Below, one piece after another: positions 45,729 to 55,600 of a stretch of 64,000 bases of DNA (positions within the stretch are counted from its first letter, which is position 1; the number at the start of each line of letters is the position of its first letter). Under the pieces are notes generated by a model. That model was not told where the DNA came from. It saw only the letters and a list, made by a program, of their open reading frames with translations, and searched no databases. Source of the stretch: Actinophytocola xinjiangensis (GTDB lineage: Bacteria; Actinomycetota; Actinomycetes; Mycobacteriales; Pseudonocardiaceae); NCBI RefSeq assembly GCF_001921215.1, contig NZ_MSIF01000018.1, forward strand, positions 1 through 64,000, read 5' to 3'. The position numbers were made by a program, and so were the translations under genes.

Positions 45729-46166
45729 ATGAGCGAGAGGACCCCGGGGCTCGACGTCGTCGTCACGAGTCTGGCTTCTGATGCCCACACGTGGAACCTG
45801 GTGTACCTGCAGCTCGTGCTGGAGGAGCTCGGGCACCGGGTGGTGAACGTCGGTGCCTGTGTGCCCGACGAGTTGTTGGTCGACGAATGTGTTCAGTGCG
45901 CACCCGATCTCGTGGTGGTGAGCAGCGTGAACGGGCACGGGTTCCACGACGGGACCCGGGTGATCGCCGCGCTGCGGGCCCGCCCCGGGCTGGCCGCGAC
46001 CGCCGTGGTCATCGGCGGCAAACTCGGCACCGGGGGTGTCGACGGCGCGCGGGAGCGGGCCGCGCGTCTGGTCGCCGCCGGGTACGACGCGGTGTTCGAG
46101 GACGGCACCGGCCTGGCCGCGTTCCGCACGTTCCTCACCCAGCTCCAGGCGGGAGTGCGGGTGTGA
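45729..46166 (+). CDS. Glutamate mutase small (B12-binding) subunit, GlmS/MutS-like
   Basis: 145 residues with a ribosome site GAAGGA. Cobalamin-binding fold: DxH in SDAHTWNLVYLQLVLEELG (the Gly of DxHxxG is Asn here), VVVSSVNGHG and VVIGGKLG for the nucleotide tail. With the E subunit it forms adenosylcobalamin-dependent glutamate mutase, turning L-glutamate into (2S,3S)-3-methylaspartate. First gene of the NRPS operon, with a GTGA overlap to the E subunit. Confidence 0.85.
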   Translation: MSERTPGLDVVVTSLASDAHTWNLVYLQLVLEELGHRVVNVGACVPDELLVDECVQCAPDLVVVSSVNGHGFHDGTRVIAALRARPGLAATAVVIGGKLGTGGVDGARERAARLVAAGYDAVFEDGTGLAAFRTFLTQLQAGVRV

Positions 46167-47455
46167 ACGGGTTCGGGCGGTTCGTGGCCGAGGCGGACGG
46201 CCTGGTCGTCCAGCCGAGGATGGGGTTCGGGTCGCCGGAGCTGATGCGGCGCGGGCTCGCCGCGGTGCGGGACTCCGGCACGCTCGCCGTCGGCACCATC
46301 ACCCTCGACAGCTACACCCGGGTCGGCAGCCACGACGTCGCCCGCGCCGCGCTCGCCGCCGGGGACGACCTCAACGGCTACCCGATCGTGGCCCACCCGG
46401 TGGACACCACCCTGGCCGTCGTCGACGGGATCGCCGGGGCGGGTTTCCCCGTCCAGGTGCGCCACGGCTCGGCGCTGCCCCAGGACATCGTCGCGGCGTC
46501 GATCGCCGCCGGGCTGTACGCCACCGAGGGCGGGCCGCTGTCCTACTGCCTGCCCTACAGCCGGGTGCCGGTCCGCGAGGCGGTGCGGGCGTGGCGGGAG
46601 TCGTGCCGGCTGCTGGCGCGGCTGCGGGAGACCGGCGCCGAACCGCACCTGGAGTCGTTCGGTGGCTGCATGCTCGGGCAGCTGTGCCCGCCCAGCCTGC
46701 TGGTCGCGATCAGTGTCCTGGAGGGCCTGTTCTTCCAGCGGCACGGCGTGCGCAGCGTCTCGCTGAGCTACGCCCAGCAGACCAACGCCGACCAGGACGC
46801 CGAGGCGGTGCACGCGCTGGCGACCCTCGCCGGCCAGCACCTCACCGGCCACGACTGGCACATCGTGATCTACACCTACATGGGGGTCTTTCCCCGCACC
46901 CCGCACGGCGCGAGCGCGCTGCTGGCGGAGGCGGCGCGGCTCGCGGCCCGCACGGGGGCGGCCCGGCTGATCGTCAAGACCGTCGCCGAGGCGCACCGCA
47001 TCCCGACGATCGAGGAGAACGTCGCCGCGTTGCGCACGGCCGCCGACTCGGCGACCAGCACCACCTACGAACCGTCCACCCAGGACACCGGGATCCTCGC
47101 CGAGGCGCGGGCGCTCGTGGACGCCGTGCTGGCGCTCGACGACGCCCTGGACACCGCTCTGGTCACGGCCGTCGAGCTCGGTTTCCTGGACGTCCCCTAC
47201 TGCCTGCACCCGGACAACCCCGGCCGCACACGCACGTTCGTCGACCACGACGGGCGGCTGCGCTGGTCGCGGCTGGGCGCGCTCCCGCTGCGGGGCATCG
47301 CCGACACCGGCGGGGACCACGACGTGACCGCCGCCGGACTGCTCCGCGCACTGTCCCATGTGGAGCGACGGTTCGACGACGCGGCCATCGAACAGGACCT
47401 GCACGCACTGCACCTCGACCGACCCTGCGAGCCGACCTCAGAGAGGAACGCCTGA
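46163..47455 (+). CDS. Glutamate mutase large subunit, GlmE/MutE-like
   Basis: 430 residues from GTG 46163. TIM-barrel mutase with the blocks GFGSPELMRRGLAAVRDSG, GTITLDSYTRVGSHDVARAA, YPIVAHPVDTTLAVVDGIA, QVRHGSALPQDIVAASIAAG and LYATEGGPLSYCLPYSRVPV. Together with the small subunit it makes 3-methylaspartate. In friulimicin and vicenistatin pathways the same enzyme supplies a building block, so that is the likely job here. Confidence 0.9.
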   Translation: MNGFGRFVAEADGLVVQPRMGFGSPELMRRGLAAVRDSGTLAVGTITLDSYTRVGSHDVARAALAAGDDLNGYPIVAHPVDTTLAVVDGIAGAGFPVQVRHGSALPQDIVAASIAAGLYATEGGPLSYCLPYSRVPVREAVRAWRESCRLLARLRETGAEPHLESFGGCMLGQLCPPSLLVAISVLEGLFFQRHGVRSVSLSYAQQTNADQDAEAVHALATLAGQHLTGHDWHIVIYTYMGVFPRTPHGASALLAEAARLAARTGAARLIVKTVAEAHRIPTIEENVAALRTAADSATSTTYEPSTQDTGILAEARALVDAVLALDDALDTALVTAVELGFLDVPYCLHPDNPGRTRTFVDHDGRLRWSRLGALPLRGIADTGGDHDVTAAGLLRALSHVERRFDDAAIEQDLHALHLDRPCEPTSERNA

Positions 47456-48447
47456 TGGACACCAGCCAGAACCTGCCCGCCGGCCCCCGCGAGCACCTGT
47501 CCTCCCCCACGACCCGGGCCGTGCTGCTGGTCCAGCACACGATGCTGACCGCGGCCAGGGAGTACCTGTGCGACCGGGGGTTCACCGAGCTGCTGCCGCC
47601 GATCATCGGCCCGGTCACCGACCCGGGCGCGCGCGGCGCCAAGCAGGTCGACGTGGACTACTACGGCCACCGCTACAAGCTGATGACCAGCGCGATCCTG
47701 TACAAGCAGGCATCGCTGACCGCGTTCGACCGGATCTTCTGCATCGCGCCGAACGTGCGGCTCGAACCGTTGGAGACCAGCAACACCGACCGCCACCTCG
47801 CCGAGTTCCACCAGATCGACGTCGAGTGGGCCGGGGCGTCGCGCGAGGACGCCATGGGGGTCGCCGAGGGACTGGTCGGGCACGTCGTCCGGCGGGTGGT
47901 CGAGCGTCGCGCCGCCGAACTGGAGGTGCTGGGCCGGGACCCGGACGCGTTCGCCGACCTGTTGTCCGGCGCGACGTTCGAGCACCGCACGCACGAGGCC
48001 GCGGTCGCCGACCTGCACGCGCTGGGCCACGCGCAGAGCGCCGACGCCGAGATCGACTGGGAGGGCGAGGCGATGCTCTCGGCGAAGGCCAGCCGACCGT
48101 TCTTCGTCACCGACTACCCGAAGGGCTCGCGCGGGTTCTACGACCGCGAGAGCGACCAGCGCCCCGGCTACCTGCGCAACTTCGACCTGCTGGCGCCCGA
48201 GGGCTACGGCGAGCTGTGCAGTGGCAGCGAGCGCGAGCACCGCTACGCCCAGATCGTGGCGCGGATGCGGGAGACGGGCGAGAACCCGGCCAAGTACGGC
48301 TGGTACCTGGCGATGGTGCGGGAGGGCATCCCGGCCAGTGCCGGTTTCGGCATCGGGCTGGAGCGGCTGACCCGCTACGTCGCCGGGCTCGACTCGGTGT
48401 GGCAGGCCAGCGCCTACCCGAAGGTGCCGGGGGTGGTCGCGCCATGA
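47455..48447 (+). CDS. AsnRS-like catalytic-core protein (possible asparagine-synthetase-like amidating enzyme)
   Basis: 330 residues. Class II aminoacyl-tRNA synthetase core of the AspRS/AsnRS subclass: motif 2 region (RIFCIAPNVRLEPLETSNTD, HLAEFHQIDVEW) and motif 3 (SAGFGIGLERLTRYVAGLD). The N-terminal OB-fold anticodon-binding domain is missing, so it cannot be a normal AsnRS. The archaeal AsnRS-derived asparagine synthetase has the same plan. In this operon it may activate the carboxylate of aspartate or 3-methylaspartate as the adenylate for amide formation. A self-resistance role is also possible. One-base overlap with the mutase gene. Confidence 0.85.
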   Translation: MDTSQNLPAGPREHLSSPTTRAVLLVQHTMLTAAREYLCDRGFTELLPPIIGPVTDPGARGAKQVDVDYYGHRYKLMTSAILYKQASLTAFDRIFCIAPNVRLEPLETSNTDRHLAEFHQIDVEWAGASREDAMGVAEGLVGHVVRRVVERRAAELEVLGRDPDAFADLLSGATFEHRTHEAAVADLHALGHAQSADAEIDWEGEAMLSAKASRPFFVTDYPKGSRGFYDRESDQRPGYLRNFDLLAPEGYGELCSGSEREHRYAQIVARMRETGENPAKYGWYLAMVREGIPASAGFGIGLERLTRYVAGLDSVWQASAYPKVPGVVAP

Positions 48448-49703
48448 GCCTGTCCGCCCCCGGGTTCCCCCACGAGGCCGTGCGGGAACGGGCCAGGACC
48501 GGGACCGCCGCCGTGTTCCCGGACGTCTCGACCTACGGCACGACCCTGTACGGGGCGGGCGAGGCGGTGACCGGGGACGCGCTCGACGCGGCGGCCCTGG
48601 TGCCGCCGGTGTTCGTGCCCGAACGCCTGGAGAAGCTGATCGACCTGGCGCGGGAGCCGCTGCACTCCGACGTCGACCTGACCACCGACGTCGGCGGGTT
48701 CGCCTCGGCGCTGCCGGTGTACCTGTCGGCGTTCGGGTCGACACAGGTCGCCAGCGTGGACCTCGGTGTCGCGGCCAGCGCGCAGGCCGGCGCGCTGGGG
48801 GTGCCGATGGTCGTCGGCGAGAACATCGTGCCGGTCAGCGGGTACGGCCGGCTCGACGACGCGGGCGGCCGGTCGCTGCTGGCGCGGATCACCGCGTACG
48901 CGGACGCGGCGCCCGACGGGCTGGGCGGCGTGGTCGTGCAGCAGAGCACCGAGGACGCGGACGCCGAGGTGTGGAACCTCGTGTACAGCGACCCGGCGGC
49001 GCGCCCGCTGCTGGAGTCCGGGCGGCTCGGGTTCGAGCTGAAGGTCGGACAGGGCGCGAAGCCCGGGCTGGGCGGCCTGACGGTCGTGGCGCGCGAGGAC
49101 GCGACCCGGCTGGCCGACCAGTTCGCGGTGGAGCCGGTGTTCGGCCGGGACGGTCCGCTGCTGCGCAGCGCGAGCCCCGGCACGTTCACCGAGGAGATCC
49201 TGCGCCAGCAGATCCGGTTGATGCGCAACAACTTCCCACGGGCCAGGGTGTGGGTGAAGCTGCCGCCGGGCCGGGACATCGGCGCGGCGACGCGGGTCGC
49301 GTGGGCGGCCGGCGCGGACTCGGTGACCGTCGACGGGGCGCAGGGCGGCAGCGGCTGGGCGCCCCGGGCGTTCCTCGCCGGGGTCGGGTTGCCGCTGGCC
49401 GAGTGCCTGAGCCGGATCGGTACCCCGCAGGGCTGTCTGCTGGTGTCCGGCCGGATCTGGGAGGGTCTGCGCGCGGTGAAGTGCCTGGCGGCCGGCGCCC
49501 GGGCGGTCGGGTTGGGCCGCGCGGCGCTGCTGGCGGTCGAGACGGACGCCCAGGCGGGCCTGCGGCGGTTGGTGGAGGCGCTGACGCTGGAGGCCCGACT
49601 GCTGGTGAGCGCACTCGGCAAGTACCGTCCGGCGGCGCTGACCCGCGAGGACCTGTGGTGGCCCGGCGAGGTCACCGCCGCCGAGCCGGTGCCGGTCCGG
49701 TGA
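48444..49703 (+). CDS. Glutamate-synthase-like FMN-binding protein without Fe-S cysteines
   Basis: 419 residues. Resembles the FMN (synthase) domain of GltB: SALPVYLSAFGSTQVASVDL, ELKVGQGAKPGLGGLTV, WAAGADSVTVDGAQGGSGWA and KCLAAGARAVGLGRAALLAV. The Cys cluster that binds the 3Fe-4S centre after the GRxxL segment is absent, as are the glutaminase and C-terminal helix domains. It should bind FMN and a 2-oxoacid/iminium-type substrate but needs another electron donor. Probably a tailoring oxidoreductase for the NRPS building block. Coupled by ATGA and GTGA overlaps. Confidence 0.8.
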   Translation: MSLSAPGFPHEAVRERARTGTAAVFPDVSTYGTTLYGAGEAVTGDALDAAALVPPVFVPERLEKLIDLAREPLHSDVDLTTDVGGFASALPVYLSAFGSTQVASVDLGVAASAQAGALGVPMVVGENIVPVSGYGRLDDAGGRSLLARITAYADAAPDGLGGVVVQQSTEDADAEVWNLVYSDPAARPLLESGRLGFELKVGQGAKPGLGGLTVVAREDATRLADQFAVEPVFGRDGPLLRSASPGTFTEEILRQQIRLMRNNFPRARVWVKLPPGRDIGAATRVAWAAGADSVTVDGAQGGSGWAPRAFLAGVGLPLAECLSRIGTPQGCLLVSGRIWEGLRAVKCLAAGARAVGLGRAALLAVETDAQAGLRRLVEALTLEARLLVSALGKYRPAALTREDLWWPGEVTAAEPVPVR

Positions 49704-50932
49704 GCGTGCGGACACCGGCCGCCCCCGGAACCCGGTCCGGTCCGCTCTCGGCGCGGTACCTGTCGTTCGTGGCGGCCGTCGGGTTGTCCGCGATCGGTGA
49801 CGCGGCCTGGATGATCGCGCTGGCGTCCACGGTGGTCGGGGTGGCCGGGCCGGCCACGGCGGGCGCGGTACTGGCGCTCGCCGGGCTGCCGAGGATCGTG
49901 ACGATGCTGGTCGGCGGTGCGGTCGCCGACCGGCGCGGGCCGGCGCGGGTCATGGTCGGCACCGACCTCGGCCGGTGCGTGGTGATGCTGGGCGCGGCGG
50001 GCGCCGTGCTGGTGACCGGACCGTCGGTGCCGGTGCTGGTGGCGGCGGCGGCCGGGTTGACGTTGCTCAGCGCGTTCTTCGTGCCGGCGTCCGGGGCGCT
50101 GCGACCGCTGCTGCTGCCGGAGCGGGACCTGGTGCGCGGCAACACCCTCTACCTGGTGGGTCTGCGTGCCGGGCAGGCGGCCGGCGGGCCGGTCGGCGCG
50201 TGGCTGGTCGGGCTCGGCGGGGTGGTGGCGGTCGCCGTGGCCAACGCGGCGAGCTTCCTGGTGTCGGCGCTGGCGGTGTCGCGGTTCCGGGAGAAGGCGC
50301 CGGAGCCGAGGACCACGACCGGGCCACGGTTCGTCACGCGGGTCGCCGAGGGCTTCCGGCACGTGATGGGCCACCGCGACCTGCGTCGGCTGGTGCTGGT
50401 GGTGGGCCTCGCGGAGCTGGCGAGCGCGGGCCCGGTGAACATCGGCCTGGTGCTGGTGGCCGACGAGATCGGCGCCGGACTGTCGGGCGCGGGGCTGCTG
50501 CTGACCGCGTTCACCGTCGGCGCCACCGTGGCGTTCGGCTGGGGGCTGGTGCGCCCGGTCGGCCGGCGGGCCGGGCCGGTGGCGCTGGTGAGCCTCGTGG
50601 CGCAGGCCGTGGTGCTGGTGGCGCTCGGACAGGTACAGGCGACGGTCGCCGCCCTGGCCTGCTACGGGCTGCTCGGCCTGCTCAGTGCCCAGCTCGGGGT
50701 GGTGCTGGTGTCCCAGATCCAGCGCGGCGCCGAGACGGCCGTGCGCGGGCGGGTCATGTCGATCATGTCGCTGGTGGTGTTCGCCGCGCCGCCGCTGGGC
50801 AACGCGGTGATCGGCGGCGCCATCGAGTGGTTCGGGCTGACCACGACCATGGTGGCGCACGGCGCGCTGGCGCTGGTCGCGGCCGCGGTCTACGGGTCGG
50901 CCCGCGCGTTGCGGGAGGCCCGCCTTGACTGA
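49700..50932 (+). CDS. MFS transporter (12 helices), likely product exporter
   Basis: 410 residues from GTG 49700. Twelve helices, with the loop AVADRRGPARVMVGTDLGR between helices 2 and 3, like the MFS_3/enterobactin-exporter-like group. In the middle of the biosynthetic operon, it probably exports the peptide and gives self-protection. It overlaps the amidase start. Confidence 0.9.
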   Translation: MSVRTPAAPGTRSGPLSARYLSFVAAVGLSAIGDAAWMIALASTVVGVAGPATAGAVLALAGLPRIVTMLVGGAVADRRGPARVMVGTDLGRCVVMLGAAGAVLVTGPSVPVLVAAAAGLTLLSAFFVPASGALRPLLLPERDLVRGNTLYLVGLRAGQAAGGPVGAWLVGLGGVVAVAVANAASFLVSALAVSRFREKAPEPRTTTGPRFVTRVAEGFRHVMGHRDLRRLVLVVGLAELASAGPVNIGLVLVADEIGAGLSGAGLLLTAFTVGATVAFGWGLVRPVGRRAGPVALVSLVAQAVVLVALGQVQATVAALACYGLLGLLSAQLGVVLVSQIQRGAETAVRGRVMSIMSLVVFAAPPLGNAVIGGAIEWFGLTTTMVAHGALALVAAAVYGSARALREARLD

Positions 50933-52349
50933 CGACCACGCGGCGGTGTGGCCGTCGCTGCCGGAGTTGCGTGACGGGCTGCGCCGGGGGACGTGGCGGG
51001 CGGTGGACCTGCTCGCCCGCTGCCACGACCGGATCGCCGGGGTGGACCCGCTGGTGCGCGCGATCGTGGCGCTCGACCCGTCGGCCGACGCCGCCGCGCG
51101 CGAGAGCGACCGGCGGTTCGCCGAGGGTGCCGCGCGTGCGCTGGAGGGCGTGCCGGTGCTGGTGAAGGACAACATCGACACCGCGGGGCTGGCCACCACC
51201 GCCGGATCGCGGCTGCTGGCGGTGCCGCCGGTGGCCGACGCGGACGTGGTGGCGATGCTGCGGGCGGCCGGCGCGGTGGTGGCCGGCAAGACGGCCATGA
51301 CCGAGTGGGGCAACTTCCGTTCCACGGCGGCGATCGAGGGCTGGTCGGGGGTGGGCGGGCAGACCGCGAACCCGTTCGCGCTCACCCACAGCCCGTGGGG
51401 TTCGTCGTCGGGGTCGGCGGTGGCGGTGGCGACCGGGATGGCGCCGGTCGCGTTCGGCACGGAGACCGACGGGTCGATCGTGTGCCCGGCGGCGGTGAAC
51501 GGCGTGGTCGGGGTGAAGCCGGCACGGGGTCTGCTGCCGACCCGGGGCGTGGTGCCGATCTCGCCGGAGGTCGACACGGTCGGCGTGCTGTGTGGTTCGG
51601 TCGCCGACGCCACGTTCGTCCTGGCGGCACTCGGGATGCCGCCGGCGCCGCCGGTACGCGCCCCCCGCGTCGGGTACTGGCCGGGCCGGCGGATGGACGC
51701 CGAGGTGCTGGCGGTCGCCGACCGGGTGGTGGCGCGGGTCGAGCACGTGCCGGTGGAGCTGACGTTCGACGGGCCCATGCTGGTCGGCGCGCTGGACGCG
51801 TTGATCGCCGAGTTCCGGCCGGCGCTGGAGGGCTATCTGGCCACCCGGCCGGGCGTGCCGTCCACCGTGGACGAGCTGATCGCGGCCAACCGCGCGGATC
51901 CGGTGGCGCTGGCCCTGTTCGGGCAGGAGCTGTTCGAGCTGGCCGCCGCGGTGACCGGCGAGGACCGCGTCGCCGCACGGGCCAAGCGGGCCGCCGCGCG
52001 GGCGTGGGCCCGCGCCGAGGTCACAGCCGCACTCGGCGACCTGGACGCGATCGTCGCGCCAACGTGCGGCCCGGCCTGGCTGGTGGACCCGGCGGTGCCG
52101 CCGCCGATCACGCGCGCCACCTCCACCTACGCCGCCCTGGCCGGGCTGGCGAACGTGACCGTGCCGATGGGGTCGGTCGGCGGGCTGCCCGTCGGGCTGT
52201 CGGTGTTCGGGCCGGCCACCACCGGGGCGACGCTGGCGGTCGCCGGCGCCGTCGCGGCCGTGTGCGGTCCGCGACCCGTGCCGAACTGCCGCTCGACTGC
52301 CTCTTCGGCTGCCGTCGGCGCGGCCCCCGCGGCCGTAGTTTCTGAGTAA
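50925..52349 (+). CDS. Amidase-signature enzyme in the NRPS operon
   Basis: 474 residues from TTG 50925 (GGGAGG upstream). Triad: Lys in VLVKDNIDTAG, Ser in GSSSGSAVAVATG and nucleophile Ser in ETDGSIVCPAAVNG. Related to glutamyl-tRNA amidotransferase A and peptide amidases. It could hydrolyse an amide of the product or shuttle, or transfer an amino group to the building block made by the upstream genes. Confidence 0.87.
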   Translation: MTDDHAAVWPSLPELRDGLRRGTWRAVDLLARCHDRIAGVDPLVRAIVALDPSADAAARESDRRFAEGAARALEGVPVLVKDNIDTAGLATTAGSRLLAVPPVADADVVAMLRAAGAVVAGKTAMTEWGNFRSTAAIEGWSGVGGQTANPFALTHSPWGSSSGSAVAVATGMAPVAFGTETDGSIVCPAAVNGVVGVKPARGLLPTRGVVPISPEVDTVGVLCGSVADATFVLAALGMPPAPPVRAPRVGYWPGRRMDAEVLAVADRVVARVEHVPVELTFDGPMLVGALDALIAEFRPALEGYLATRPGVPSTVDELIAANRADPVALALFGQELFELAAAVTGEDRVAARAKRAAARAWARAEVTAALGDLDAIVAPTCGPAWLVDPAVPPPITRATSTYAALAGLANVTVPMGSVGGLPVGLSVFGPATTGATLAVAGAVAAVCGPRPVPNCRSTASSAAVGAAPAAVVSE

Positions 52350-52385
52350 CGACATTCCTTGCCCCGCAAGAAAAGGAGCGCTCGG

Positions 52386-52595
52386 ATGAGCACCAACCCG
52401 TTCGAGGACAACGACGCCGAGTACCTCGTGCTGACCAACGACGAGAACCAGCACTCGCTGTGGCCCGCGTCGATCGCGGTGCCGCGGGGCTGGGCCACGG
52501 TGCACGGCCCGGACACCCGCGAGGCGGCCCTGGCCTATGTGGACGAGCACTGGACCGACCTGCGGCCGGCGAGCCTCGCCGCGCTGCGCGGCTGA
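52386..52595 (+). CDS. MbtH-like protein
   Basis: 69 residues; ribosome site AAGGAG. Typical pattern: [30 protein letters not shown] and HWTDLRP. MbtH proteins bind A domains and are needed for their folding or activity. Directly in front of the NRPS. Confidence 0.96.
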   Translation: MSTNPFEDNDAEYLVLTNDENQHSLWPASIAVPRGWATVHGPDTREAALAYVDEHWTDLRPASLAALRG

Positions 52596-52635
52596 CCCTC
52601 CACCGCAGGCGACGACCCGGGAGACGGACGGCGAG

Positions 52636-55600
52636 ATGAACGAGCAATCGACGGTGACCGGCGGCGTGCACGACGTGTTCGCCTCGGTCGCCCTCGCGGC
52701 CCCGGCCGCGACGGCACTCGTGACCGAGGACGGCACGGTCGGCTACGGCGAGCTCGACGGGCGGGCGAACGGGCTGGCGCACGCACTCGCCGGGCACGGT
52801 GTGGCGCCCGGCGCGGTGGTCGGGATCTGCCTGCCGCGCGGCGCGGACCTGGTGGTGGCGGTGCTCGCCGTGCTGAAGGCGGGCGCGGCGTACACGATGC
52901 TCGACCCGCGTTTCCCGGCGAGCCGCCTGGCGGCGGTGTGCGCGCGGGCCGGGGTGCGGGTCGTGATCACCGGGACGGTGATCGACGGGTGCACGGCGCT
53001 CGCGCCGGTCGCCGGTGTGGCCGACGCACCGCCGCCGGTGGCCGTCGGGCCCGACGACCTGGCCTGCGTCATGTTCACCTCCGGGTCCACCGGCACGCCC
53101 AAGGGTGTCGCCGCGCCGCACCGCGCGCTGACCGCCACCCTCCTCGGGCAGTCCTATGTGGACTTCGCGGCGGCCGACGTGTGGTTGCAGTGCTCGCCGG
53201 TGTCCTGGGACGCGTTCGCGCTGGAACTGTTCGGGCCGCTGCTGTCGGGCGCGGTGTGCGTGCTGCAACCGGGCGAGACCCCCGAGCCGGCGGTGATCGC
53301 GCGGCTGCTGACCGAACACCGGGTGACGACGCTGCACGTGTCGTCCGGTCTGCTGAACCTGCTGGTCGACGAGTACCCGCAGGCGCTGGCCGGGGTCCGC
53401 GAGCTGATGACCGGCGGCGAGGCGCCCTCCCGCGAGCACGTCGCGGCGCTGCTCGACCGGTACCCCGGGCTGCGGCTGGTCAATGGCTACTCCCCCGTCG
53501 AGAACACGATCTTCACGCTCTGCCACCGGATCACCGCCGCCGACACCGCGTTGCCGGCGATACCGGTCGGCCTCCCGCTGGCCGGCAAGGACGTCCACCT
53601 GCTCGACTCCGACCTGCGGCCGGTGCCCGACGGCACGGTCGGCGAGATCCACATGGCCGGTCCCGGCCTGGCCGACGGCTACGTCGGGCAACCGGGACTC
53701 ACCGCCGAACGGTTCGTCGCCAACCCGTTCCGGCCGGGCACCCGGATGTACCGGACCGGTGACCTCGGGGTGCGCCGCGACGGTGTGCTGACCCTGCACG
53801 GCCGGGCCGACGACCAGCTCAAGATCCGGGGCTTCCGCGTCGAACCGGCCGAGGTGCAGGCCGCCCTGACCACGCACCCTCAGGTCCGGCAGGCTGCGGT
53901 GACCGTGTGGGAGCCGCGACCGGGCGACCGGCGACTGGTCGCCTACGCGGTGACCAGTCCGGTAACCAGCGCGGTGACCAGCGCCGACGGCGAGCAGCTG
54001 CGGGCGCACGTGGCCCAGCGGCTGCCCGAGCACCTGGTGCCCTCGGTCGTGGTGGTGCTGGACGCGTTGCCGCTGACGCCGACCGGCAAGCTCGACCGGG
54101 CCGCGCTGCCCGAGCCGCGGCTGGCGGCCGGGCGCGGCGGCGGGGCGCGCACCGACCACGAGGCCGTGCTGTGCGGACTGTTCGCCGAGCTGCTCGGGAT
54201 GCCGGAGATCGGCGTCGACGACGACTTCCTCGCGCTGGGCGGGCACTCCCTGCTCGTCGCGACCCTCATCAGCCGCACCCGGGCCGCCCTGGGGGTTGAG
54301 CTGCGGATCGCCGACGTGTTCGCCACCCGCACCCCCGCCACGATCGCCGGACTCGTCGCCTCGGCCGGCGCCGCCCGCCCCGCGCCGGTCGCCGGGCCGC
54401 GACCCGAGCTGGTCCCGCTGTCCTCCGCGCAGGCCCGGATCTGGTTCTCCGACCAGGTCGAGGGTGGCGCGACCTACACGATCCCGATCACCGTGCGGTT
54501 CGGCGCGGGTGCGGACCTGGACCGGGCCGCGCTGCGGGCCGCGCTGGGGGACGTGGTGGGCCGGCACGAGGCGCTGCGCACGGTGTTCCCCGTCGTGGAC
54601 GGCACCCCCGTGCAGCGGGTCGTCGACACCGCGCCGGTGTGGCACGAGCACGACACCGCCGCCGACCTGACCGGCCTCGCGTCGGCGCCCTTCGACCTCG
54701 CCACCGAGACACCGCTGCGCGCACACCTGGCGGGCGACACGCTGCTGCTGGTCCTGCACCACATCGCGGGCGACGGCTGGTCCACCACCCCGCTGCTGCG
54801 TGACCTGGCCGCCGCGTACCGCGCGCGGACCGGCGGGCACGCGCCGGGCTGGCCGGAGCTGCCCGTGCAGTACGCGGACTACGCGCTGTGGGAGCGGTCC
54901 ACCGGCGACCTCGCCGCCCACGAGACGTACTGGCGCGAGGCGCTGGCCGGGATTCCCGGCGAGTGCACGGCCCCCACCGACCGGCCACGACCGGCCGTGC
55001 GGTCGGCGCAGGGCGACACCGTGCCGCTCACCGTCGACCCCGACCTGTACCGGGCGCTGCTCGACGTCGCCCGCCGCACCGGCACGACCCTGTTCATGGT
55101 GCTGCACGCCGCCGTCGCCGCCCTGCTCACCCGGCTGGGCGCGGGCACCGACGTCGTCATCGGCACCCCGGTCGCCGGGCGTACCGACGAGTCCCTCGAC
55201 GACCTCGTCGGCCTGTTCGTCAACACCCTCGCGCTGCGCACCGACACCTCCGGCGACCCGACCTTCGCCGACCTGCTGGCCAGGGTCCTGGCGGGCGACC
55301 TCGCCGCCTACGACCACCAGGACCTGCCCTTCGACCGGCTCGTGGAGCTGGTGAACCCGGACCGCTCGCTGGCCAGGCACCCGCTGTTCCAGGTGATGCT
55401 GGTCCTGCAGAACACCCCGCCGGCCACCCCCGACTTCGGTCTGGCCGCCGAGCACCGGGTGGTGGACCTGGACGTCGCGAAGTTCGACCTGACGCTCGAC
55501 CTGGCCGAGCACGACGGGATGCTGGCCGGCCGGCTCGCCTACGCGACCGACCTGTTCGACCGGGACACCGCGCTGCGGTTCGCCGAGGGGCTGCGCCGCG

